NCBI GenBank assembly: GCA_017849395.1
Contig: JAFIHO010000300.1
Location: 1 to 10,583 of the forward strand
DNA from: Hyphomicrobiales bacterium
Lineage (GTDB): Bacteria > Pseudomonadota > Alphaproteobacteria > Micropepsales > Micropepsaceae
Length of the DNA: 10,583 bases
Reading direction: 5' to 3'
Shown: positions 1 to 4,708 of the stretch, piece after piece
Position numbering within the stretch: the first letter of the stretch is position 1
How the letters are laid out: each line of letters opens with the position of its first letter
Made by a program: the position numbers and the translations under genes
The notes under the pieces: generated by a model
The model's database searches: none
Told to the model about the DNA's origin: nothing
Seen by the model: the letters and a program-made list of their open reading frames with translations, nothing else

Positions 1-335
1 CCCAGATTCTTCATCGCGTCGCGCATGGCGGCCAGGTCCACCACGGCGGGCACGCCGGTCAGGTCCTGCATCAGCACCCGCGCCGGGCGGAAGGCGATCT
101 CCCGGTCGGAGGTCTTTTTCTTCAGCCAGGCCAGCACCGCCTTGCTGTCGTCGGCGGTCACGGTCTGGCCGTCCTCATGCCGCAGCAGATTCTCCAGCAG
201 CACCCGCATGGAATAGGGCAGCCGGCTGATGCCCTTCAGCCCGTTCTTCTCCGCCGCCGTCAGGCTGAAATAGACGTAGGATTTGCTGCCGACCTTCAAA
301 GTCTTGCGGCATTTGAAACTGTCCATGCTCGGCAT
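1..335 (-). CDS. acnA: Aconitate hydratase AcnA, N-terminal part (cut by left window edge)
   Basis: Only the first ~111 residues are inside the window, read leftwards from an ATG at 335-333. The translation begins MPSMDSFKCRKTLKVGSKSY and continues with a YFSLTAAEKNGL stretch, a LPYSMRVLLENLLRHEDG block and, near the edge, RVLMQDLTGVPAVVDLAAMRD. These are the standard N-terminal landmarks of the AcnA/IRP1-type aconitases, which interconvert citrate and isocitrate in the TCA cycle using a cytoplasmic [4Fe-4S] cluster. The cluster cysteines and catalytic residues lie beyond the edge and cannot be checked. A GGAAGG ribosome-binding site sits about 9 bases upstream of this ATG; a second in-frame ATG at 326-324 is less well placed. 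It is divergent from the gene at 568. Family assignment is firm; whether the gene is intact cannot be seen. Confidence 0.93.
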   Translation of the reverse strand, partial: MPSMDSFKCRKTLKVGSKSYVYFSLTAAEKNGLKGISRLPYSMRVLLENLLRHEDGQTVTADDSKAVLAWLKKKTSDREIAFRPARVLMQDLTGVPAVVDLAAMRDAMKNL

Positions 336-567
336 CGGGGAGCGCCTTCCAGATTGTGGGAACAGGGCGGGTTTAGTGCGGTTTGCCCGCGAAATAAAGC
401 CGGGAAGACGCCGCAGACCATCCCACGGACGCACGGCCCCTTGCCGAGCCGGGGCGGCTCCCCCCATAAAATTGCCCCATTGCCGCGCCACGATCCGGGC
501 TGAGGGGGTTTTCCGGGGGCAGGACCGGGAAGCCAGGGCGAAAAAACACAAGCGCCCGTAAAAGAGC
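336..567. other. Divergent intergenic spacer between acnA and the DUF4908-like gene
   Basis: This 232-base spacer is GC-rich and holds no convincing gene; the short frames crossing it are shadows of the acnA coding strand. It must carry the promoters of both divergent genes. On the plus strand a CATAAAAT element at 465-472 is the best -10 candidate. On the minus strand I find no convincing -35/-10 pair for acnA. No riboswitch or strong hairpin was recognised. Confidence 0.5.
465..472 (+). promoter_or_regulatory. Putative -10 element (CATAAAAT) for the 568 gene
   Basis: An AT-rich CATAAAAT stands out in a GC-rich spacer, with hexamer TAAAAT at 467-472. The identical 8-mer recurs upstream of the genes at 1464 and 4709. 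The best -35 match, TTGCCG at 441-446, is 20 bases away, which is longer than ideal, so the pairing is uncertain. Transcription would start near 479, giving a leader of about 90 bases. Confidence 0.4.
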
Positions 568-1350
568 ATGGCCGTGAAATTGAAATTCACATTGCTTCTG
601 CTTGCTGTCCTGCTGGCCTTTGCCGGCAAGGCCCAGGCGGACGACCCCATGGCCGCGCGGCTGTCCGCCGAACGCGTCGGCGGCATCGCGGCTGGTACCT
701 ATGTCACCGACTCCTCCGGCGCGGTCAGCGGCCGGCAGTTCACGCTGGAGCCGTTTGGCGACAAATATCTGCTGTGCTTTGTCGGCACGCAGGAGAATTT
801 CGTGCTGTCGGTGGATCGCGGTTCGCTGGGCGCAAAGCTGCTGAAATACGATACCGGCGCGATGGCGCTGCGCGTGTCGGTGTGGGGCGGGCTGACACTG
901 TACACCCAGGATGTGCCCGGCGGCGCGCCTGCCACGCGCCAGGGCGATGCGCCGGTCCCCGCGCTGACGCCGGTCTCCGCCGCCGATCTGGCCGGAGCCT
1001 TGCAGGATGAAACACGTCATCTGAGCTATTCGCAGAATATCAACCTGCATTTCCAGGCCGACCCCAGCGTGATGAACGCCGATGGCGCGACACGGGCGAT
1101 GGCATTCGACACCCTGACCAACACGGTCCGGGGCATCGAGCGTTTCATCGCCCAGCCTGCTGCCAAGAAGGCGCTGACCCAGCGCATCGACACGGTGAAG
1201 ATTGCCGAAGGCGCCAAGCCCACCGTCATTATCGCGGGCCGCAGCCTGCTGGTCAGTTTCGTCCCGGACGAAAGCTATGAAGGCCGCGCCTCGTCCCACG
1301 CCATCGCGCATGCGCTGGGAAAATTGTTGCAGGTGCAGATTCCCGACTGA
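568..1350 (+). CDS. Exported DUF4908-like protein of unknown function
   Basis: A 260-residue protein. The ATG at 568 is the first start after an in-frame TAA at 559; the upstream AAAAGAG is only a modest ribosome-binding site. The N-terminus is a clear Sec signal peptide: lysines at 4 and 6, a leucine-rich core at residues 7-19, and an AQA-D cleavage site after Ala24. The mature protein should therefore be periplasmic or secreted. The middle has a TYVTDSSG segment followed by alternating hydrophobic residues suggesting beta strands, then WGGLTLYTQDVPGGAPA (about 106-122). The C-terminal half is predicted helical, ending YEGRASSHAIAHALGKLL. The GGLT-F/Y-T...P-x-G block and the GR-x-SS-x-x-IA ending recall the DUF4908 family, uncharacterised exported proteins found mostly in Caulobacter relatives. 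That assignment is from memory of the family pattern. No catalytic motif is visible. It has its own predicted promoter and is followed 113 bases later by another exported protein gene. Confidence 0.85.
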   Translation: MAVKLKFTLLLLAVLLAFAGKAQADDPMAARLSAERVGGIAAGTYVTDSSGAVSGRQFTLEPFGDKYLLCFVGTQENFVLSVDRGSLGAKLLKYDTGAMALRVSVWGGLTLYTQDVPGGAPATRQGDAPVPALTPVSAADLAGALQDETRHLSYSQNINLHFQADPSVMNADGATRAMAFDTLTNTVRGIERFIAQPAAKKALTQRIDTVKIAEGAKPTVIIAGRSLLVSFVPDESYEGRASSHAIAHALGKLLQVQIPD

Positions 1351-1406
1351 CCCGCGTCTCGTCGACAGAACACGGAAAAGCCGTATTTTAACTGGCGGTT
1401 CCCGGC

Positions 1407-1435
1407 TTGCCCGCCCTGCGCAGCGGGCATAAAAT
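1407..1435 (+). promoter_or_regulatory. Putative promoter with a dyad in its spacer, for the 1464 gene
   Basis: TTGCCC at 1407-1412 and TAAAAT at 1430-1435 are separated by exactly 17 bases, a textbook housekeeping-sigma arrangement; transcription would start near 1442. Spanning the -35 and the spacer is a perfect inverted repeat, TGCCCGC (1408-1414) and GCGGGCA (1423-1429), around an 8-base centre. The dyad could be a repressor operator occluding polymerase, or the hairpin of a terminator for the preceding gene, although no T-tract follows it. Confidence 0.55.
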
Positions 1436-1463
1436 AATCTGGCCTGCGCAGAGGATAAACACC

Positions 1464-2033
1464 ATGCGAACCGCAACCACCGCTTCTTTCATCGCCGCTG
1501 CATCTTTCGCCGCCGCGCTTGGCTTTTCCAGCGCCGCCTTGGCGGATGTCTATAGCGATGCCGCGGCCAGCCAGGCCGGAACGCCCTATACGCCCAGCGG
1601 CGTGGGCGATCCCGACGCCATTGTCTGCCGCGCGCCCCAGCCGCTGCCGGGCGGCGGCATGGGCCCCAAATCCTGCGTGCGCAACAGCATATGGGCCCGC
1701 CTGACCAACAGCGGCAGAGATTTGTCGGCGGACGGCAAGAGCACGTTCGAGCGCGAGACCGTGGCCAATCCCACCGGGCAGGAAGGTCCCGCAGAGGCTG
1801 TGACCTGCCGGACCCCCGTGGCGATTCCCAATGGCTGGCACCTGCCCAACAACGGGCCGACCATCTGCCTGACCAACGCGACCTGGGCCGAACTGAAGGC
1901 CCGCCGCTGGCGCATCAGCGCCAATGGCAAGAGCGTTGTCGACGAGCGCCGTCCCACATTGGCCATTCCCGGCTTCTTCGGCGATGTCGGCTCCGCCACC
2001 CTGTCGATGCTGCCCGCGCAGGTCATCCAGTAA
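1464..2033 (+). CDS. Small exported protein with two four-cysteine-forming repeats, function unknown
   Basis: A 189-residue protein. The ATG at 1464 is chosen because AGAGGA lies about 9 bases upstream and a clean signal peptide starts there; the frame is open to 1407 but that extension would run through the promoter. The signal peptide ends ALA-D with cleavage after Ala27. The mature chain carries two copies of a ~45-60 residue unit. Copy 1 has C55-R-x-P, GP-x-S-C71, N74-x-x-W77-x-x-L80 and S88-A-D-G-K-S93. Copy 2 has C115-R-x-P, GP-x-x-C135, N138-x-x-W141-x-x-L144 and S152-A-N-G-K-S157. The four cysteines, two per copy, are the only ones in the mature protein and probably form one disulfide per repeat. 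I recognise no named domain. The next gene encodes an envelope thiol oxidoreductase, but a hairpin-rich spacer separates them, so co-transcription is uncertain. Confidence 0.85.
   Translation: MRTATTASFIAAASFAAALGFSSAALADVYSDAAASQAGTPYTPSGVGDPDAIVCRAPQPLPGGGMGPKSCVRNSIWARLTNSGRDLSADGKSTFERETVANPTGQEGPAEAVTCRTPVAIPNGWHLPNNGPTICLTNATWAELKARRWRISANGKSVVDERRPTLAIPGFFGDVGSATLSMLPAQVIQ
1617..1934 (+). repeat. Internal tandem duplication inside the 1464 gene (protein level)
   Basis: Residues about 52-93 and 112-157 align as C-R-x-P, then G-P-x-x-C, N-x-x-W-x-x-L and S-A-(D/N)-G-K-S. The spacing from first Cys to GKS is 36 residues in copy 1 and 40 in copy 2, the difference falling in the Pro/Gly loop between the cysteines. 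The DNA is diverged, so the duplication is old rather than a recent slippage. Confidence 0.7.
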
Positions 2034-2048
2034 GCAAGTTGTAACCGC

Positions 2049-2100
2049 CCCCTGATCTCTGCCACATTCCCCGTCAGGGGAACGCGGGGGAGCCGCGTTT
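2049..2100 (+). terminator. Two back-to-back hairpins between the 1464 and 2125 genes
   Basis: The first stem is CCCCTGA (2049-2055) with TCAGGGG (2074-2080), with an 18-base loop. The second follows with no gap: AACGCGG (2081-2087) with CCGCGTT (2093-2099), loop of 5 bases, ending in only three Ts. The second looks like a weak intrinsic terminator of the upstream gene. Together they could also be a leader structure of the downstream gene, whose start is 25 bases further on. Confidence 0.45.
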
Positions 2101-2124
2101 CGGGGAGAAACAGCGGGGTTCTTC

Positions 2125-2808
2125 GTGTCGCGCAAGCAAATCCTCATCGCGCTCTGCGCGGTGCTGCTCATCGGCCTCGGCGCCGCGGCCTGGCATGTGT
2201 TCAAGCCGTCGGAGCCAGCCCTGTCCGGCACCACCGCGACCGGCGGCCCAAGTTTTGAGATCGCCGCATCCGATCACACCTGGGGGGGTCCCAAGGCCAA
2301 GGTGGTGCTGAGCGGATATGCCGCCCCGGTCTGCCCGCATTGCGCACGTTTCAACGAGAATGTGATGCCGCAGATCCGGAAGGATTTCATCGACACCGGA
2401 AAGGTCTTCTATGTCTTCCGGGTCTATCCGCTGCATTCCTCCGATGTCGCGGCGGAAAAGCTCGCCACCTGCATGCCGAAGGAAAAATATTTCGACTTCA
2501 TCGACATCCTGTTCCGCAACCAGCCGAAATGGGACATCGAGTATGGCGTTCAGGATGTGAAGGGCGGACTTCTGGCCATGGCCAACATGGCGGGCATGGA
2601 CAATGCCAAGGCCGAAGCCTGCATCGCCGCCACCAGCGAGGAGGACCGCATCAACAAGGTCGCGATGGAAGCATCCACCCGCTACAACATCCACAGCACG
2701 CCATCGATCCTGGTGGATGGCGAATTGCAGCAGCCGCCTTTCGCCAGCGAATGGACCCCCGAGGCGCTGGGGCAGATCCTGAACGACAGGCTGGCGGCGA
2801 AGAAGTAG
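2125..2808 (+). CDS. Membrane-anchored DsbA-family thiol:disulfide oxidoreductase (CPHC)
   Basis: A 227-residue protein, starting at GTG 2125 with a GGGG stretch about 7 bases upstream. Residues 5-22 form a single hydrophobic segment (ILIALCAVLLIGLGAAAW) that could be an uncleaved anchor or signal, placing the rest in the periplasm. The thioredoxin fold starts near residue 55 (GGPKAKVVLSGYAAPVC) with the redox motif C70-P71-H72-C73, the same dipeptide as E. coli DsbA. The helical insertion contains a CMPKEKYFDFIDILFRNQ segment typical of DsbA/BdbD-like proteins, and the cis-proline loop is HSTP with Pro193 before SILVDG. This is the Thioredoxin_4/DsbA group that oxidises or isomerises cysteines in exported proteins; direction of electron flow cannot be read from sequence. 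The neighbouring exported four-cysteine protein is a plausible but unproven substrate. It converges with the cupin gene. Confidence 0.9.
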   Translation: MSRKQILIALCAVLLIGLGAAAWHVFKPSEPALSGTTATGGPSFEIAASDHTWGGPKAKVVLSGYAAPVCPHCARFNENVMPQIRKDFIDTGKVFYVFRVYPLHSSDVAAEKLATCMPKEKYFDFIDILFRNQPKWDIEYGVQDVKGGLLAMANMAGMDNAKAEACIAATSEEDRINKVAMEASTRYNIHSTPSILVDGELQQPPFASEWTPEALGQILNDRLAAKK

Positions 2809-2817
2809 GGCGTCGCA

Positions 2818-2832
2818 GCCCGTTAGGCGGGC
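2818..2832. terminator. Hairpin between convergent genes
   Basis: GCCCG (2818-2822) and CGGGC (2828-2832) form a 5-bp GC stem with a TTAGG loop, in the 28-base gap between the stop codons of two convergent genes. No long T-run follows on either side, so it is probably a weak, possibly bidirectional terminator. Confidence 0.45.
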
Positions 2833-2836
2833 GTTC

Positions 2837-3250
2837 TCACGGCTCGAAACCCGGCGGCGCCAGTTCGAAGCTGGTGAACTCGAAGCCCGGTGCGACCGTG
2901 CAGCCCACCAGCGAATAGTCGCCCAGGCTGCGCGCGGTCTGCCACATCCCGGGCGGCACCACGGCCTGGGGCCGCTCGCCCTTCTCCAGCGCGGGGCCCA
3001 GCAAATGCAGTTCGCGCCCGATCTTCAGTTCGATGGGAGCGCCGCGATAATGGTGCCAGGTCTCCGCCGCATCGACCTTGTGCCATTGCGACACCTCGCC
3101 CGCCTTCAGCAGGAAATAGATCACGGTGGAATGGCCGCGCGCCCCGCCGCCGGACAAATCGCGGAAGGTCTGCCGGTAATGTCCGCCTTCGGGGTGCGGC
3201 GCGAGATCGAGAAGGGCAATCAGCCGGTCGGCTTCGCTGGAATCATTCAT
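2837..3250 (-). CDS. DUF985-type cupin (Cupin_5) domain protein
   Basis: A 137-residue single-domain protein read from ATG 3250 to TGA 2837. The whole length matches the Cupin_5/DUF985 pattern: LIALLDLAPHPEGGHYRQTF at the start, an R38-x-x-S-T-x-I-YFLL strand, S54-x-W-H57 and E63-T-W-H66-H-Y-x-G forming the cupin metal/ligand pocket, PQAVVPPGMWQTA (94-106), and the C-terminal LVGCTVAPGFEFTSFELA block. Members adopt the small beta-barrel seen in yeast Yml079w; the biochemical substrate is unknown, although a sugar or nucleotide-sugar ligand has been suggested from similarity to epimerase cupins. The ATG overlaps the exonuclease stop as ATGA, so translation is probably coupled. A longer upstream in-frame extension exists but runs inside the exonuclease gene and is not credible. 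Confidence 0.9.
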   Translation of the reverse strand: MNDSSEADRLIALLDLAPHPEGGHYRQTFRDLSGGGARGHSTVIYFLLKAGEVSQWHKVDAAETWHHYRGAPIELKIGRELHLLGPALEKGERPQAVVPPGMWQTARSLGDYSLVGCTVAPGFEFTSFELAPPGFEP

Positions 3251-3837
3251 GTCGCGAGAATAGCACCCCGTCCGGCCAGTACTTCCATCCCTGCGGCGAG
3301 AGATCGCGCATCGTCCAGCGCATTGTGGACGCGGCCCTGGAACGGCACACCCAACGCGGGGCCGATATCGCAGGAATAAAGGCCGCGCGGATCGACATCG
3401 TTGGCGGCGAACCAGCGGCGCAGGTCGCGAAATACCGGCAGGGGCCGCGCGCCGGTGATGCCATAGAGCCGCAGATTGTCTTCCAGCACACATTCGTCAT
3501 GGCCGAAGGCACATATTGGTGTGCCTTCCGCAAAATCCAGGAAGCGGTCATAGGCCAGCGCGAAGTCCATGCCGCGCAGCACGGCTTCTTCACTTGTGAT
3601 TCCTGTCAACTTCTCGAAATAGGGCGACAGGACCGGATTGATGCGCGGACGCACCAGCAACTCGAACTCCGCCAGCGTCTCGAATGTGTCGGCCGCCACC
3701 CGGACCGCGCCGATCTGGACCACTTCCTTGAATTCGCCGGGGCGCAGCCAATGGCTGGCCATGGAACCTTCCCAGGCCGTGAATTCGAGGTCGAAAATGG
3801 TGACCGCAGGAACCGCGATCGGACGAACCAATGTCAT
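3247..3837 (-). CDS. DEDDh-family 3'-5' exonuclease (ERI-1/KapD-like)
   Basis: A 196-residue protein with the RNase H-fold exonuclease motifs. Exo I is F-D16-L-E18-F-T, followed by a PGEFKEVVQIGAVRV strand. An NPVLSPYFEKLTGIT segment sits at 67-81, Exo II is GHDECVLEDN with Asp114, and Exo III is H171-N-A-L-D-D176, the H-x-A-x-x-D signature of the DEDDh subclass. These are the metal-binding and general-base residues for hydrolytic removal of 3'-terminal nucleotides. The PGEF-K/R-E-V/I-VQIGAV pattern is that of the ERI-1/KapD-like subgroup, whose bacterial members are mostly uncharacterised; RNA or DNA could be the target. The ATG at 3837 has no clear ribosome-binding site. Downstream, the cupin gene begins within its stop codon, so the two form a tight operon. 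Confidence 0.9.
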   Translation of the reverse strand: MTLVRPIAVPAVTIFDLEFTAWEGSMASHWLRPGEFKEVVQIGAVRVAADTFETLAEFELLVRPRINPVLSPYFEKLTGITSEEAVLRGMDFALAYDRFLDFAEGTPICAFGHDECVLEDNLRLYGITGARPLPVFRDLRRWFAANDVDPRGLYSCDIGPALGVPFQGRVHNALDDARSLAAGMEVLAGRGAILAT

Positions 3838-3960
3838 CGGGAGAGTACCGGTCTCGAAACTGTCACGGCTATGCGAATCATAGTATCGCTACCCATTAAG
3901 ACATTCTTAATCTTGCGAGCCGAGCCTGAGGCTGCTCCGAAAATAAAAAGGGGGCATGAC
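3838..3960. promoter_or_regulatory. Divergent promoter region between exonuclease and six-helix membrane protein
   Basis: This 123-base spacer is AT-richer than its neighbours. Minus-strand candidate -10 TATGAT lies at 3882-3877 and plus-strand candidate TAGTAT at 3881-3886; neither has a strong -35. The plus-strand gene has a good ribosome-binding site, AAGGGGG at 3948-3954. The palindrome at 3895-3911 lies on the upstream side of both candidate start regions and could control both genes. Confidence 0.45.
3895..3911. promoter_or_regulatory. AT-rich palindrome of TTAA-N7-TTAA type, candidate CtrA site
   Basis: ATTAAGA (3895-3901) and TCTTAAT (3905-3911) are perfect inverted arms around CAT. 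The two TTAA half-sites at 3896-3899 and 3907-3910 are exactly 7 bases apart, the spacing of the alphaproteobacterial CtrA box (TTAA-N7-TTAA). The perfect dyad would equally suit another dimeric regulator. Its position in a divergent promoter spacer supports a regulatory role; the regulator's identity is an inference. Confidence 0.5.
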
Positions 3961-4638
3961 ATGGCGCTCACTGACAGCGAGAATCCTTCCAACGCGCAGC
4001 GGCCCGTTCCGGTCCCGCCTTCCGCGAGCCGAAGTCACATCCCCCACGATTATCTGGCGCGATTGCCCGCATTGCATGACGAGGCAGCGGAGAACCTGCG
4101 CCTGATCGGCTTTGTCGGCCATTCCGCGCACGCCGCTTGCCTCTTGATGCTGGGGGGAGCGGTGACGCTCCTTCTGGGCGGCGGCACCCTTGCGGGCAAT
4201 TTCGCCTGGAGCGTGCTGGTGCTGGCCGGTGTCGTGGCCATGACTGTCCCTTACATCCGTGGTCCGGCGCGCGCCCCGTTTCGCCGCATCCGGCCCCAGG
4301 ATGCCGCCGCCGACCTGCGCGCCGCGCTGCTCTATACCGGCTTCGCCTGGGGCGCGGGCGCCTTCATCGCCCTGCCCTCCGGCAATGGCGCGGTCCTGGC
4401 CGTTGCCTTCGCCCTGATCCCGTCCGTGCTGCTGGCGCTGGTTCTGCGGGACGAAATGGGCATCGCCAACTTCACCGCGCCCGCCTGCATCCTTGCCGCC
4501 ATGGCCTGCCTGCTCCGCCACGGGCCCGGCGGGACGATTGCCGCCGCCCTCATTCTCACGGCAGGCCTCGCGGTGATCGCGACAGCCTGGGCGCAGGGAC
4601 GCGCCCGGCCGGAGATGAAGCTGCCCCACGCGGCGTGA
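3961..4638 (+). CDS. Six-helix integral membrane protein of unknown function
   Basis: A 225-residue protein. ATG 3961 is preferred because AAGGGGG lies 6 bases upstream; an in-frame ATG at 3871 is possible but would overlap the regulatory palindrome. Residues 1-50 are polar and proline-rich with a short amphipathic stretch (HDYLARLPALHDEAAENLRL). Six hydrophobic segments follow at about 57-73, 79-99, 121-138, 144-162, 168-185 and 190-210, separated by short loops; a basic loop (residues 100-120, RGPARAPFRRIRP) lies between helices 2 and 3. There is no transporter, kinase or GGDEF motif. The arrangement recalls the free N-terminal membrane sensor modules seen in front of GGDEF domains or histidine kinases, but here it stands alone, and I do not recognise the family. 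An intrinsic terminator directly follows. Confidence 0.8.
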   Translation: MALTDSENPSNAQRPVPVPPSASRSHIPHDYLARLPALHDEAAENLRLIGFVGHSAHAACLLMLGGAVTLLLGGGTLAGNFAWSVLVLAGVVAMTVPYIRGPARAPFRRIRPQDAAADLRAALLYTGFAWGAGAFIALPSGNGAVLAVAFALIPSVLLALVLRDEMGIANFTAPACILAAMACLLRHGPGGTIAAALILTAGLAVIATAWAQGRARPEMKLPHAA

Positions 4639-4639
4639 T

Positions 4640-4678
4640 GCGATGCGGCAAAACCCTGCCGCCGGCGCTTCTTTTTTT
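4640..4678 (+). terminator. Intrinsic terminator of the six-helix membrane protein gene
   Basis: GCGGCA (4645-4650) pairs perfectly with TGCCGC (4657-4662) around a 6-base AAACCC loop; an outer GCG/CGC (4640-4642 and 4666-4668) can extend the stem across a small internal loop. The stem is followed immediately by TTCTTTTTTT (4669-4678). This is the strongest rho-independent terminator in the window. It begins two bases after the stop codon and ends just upstream of the dehydrogenase promoter. Confidence 0.8.
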
Positions 4679-4694
4679 CGACACCGTTTCCCCG

Positions 4695-4708
4695 CATAAA
4701 ATCGGTGC
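4695..4708 (+). promoter_or_regulatory. Putative -10 box giving a leaderless dehydrogenase mRNA
   Basis: CATAAAAT occupies 4695-4702, with hexamer TAAAAT at 4697-4702. Initiation 7 bases beyond the hexamer's last base falls on the A of the ATG at 4709. There is no Shine-Dalgarno sequence in the 14 bases before the ATG. The -35 region falls in the terminator's T-tract and matches poorly. Both facts point to a leaderless transcript starting at the initiation codon. Confidence 0.55.

Noticed and set aside
373..2694. Long minus-strand frames of 200-370 codons opposite the genes at 568, 1464 and 2125
   Set aside because: Their translations are low-complexity R/G/A/Q-rich shadows with no signal peptide, domain or ribosome-binding site, while the plus-strand proteins have signal peptides and recognisable motifs.
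3251..3493. Upstream in-frame extension of the cupin to a 218-residue protein
   Set aside because: The added residues lie wholly inside the exonuclease gene and match nothing. The ATG at 3250 overlaps the stop in a classic coupled arrangement and starts at the family's usual N-terminus.
2890..3960. Plus-strand extension giving a 582-residue protein ending in the six-helix protein
   Set aside because: The first ~357 residues are the antisense reading of the cupin and exonuclease genes. A ribosome-binding site and the hydrophobic protein begin at 3961.
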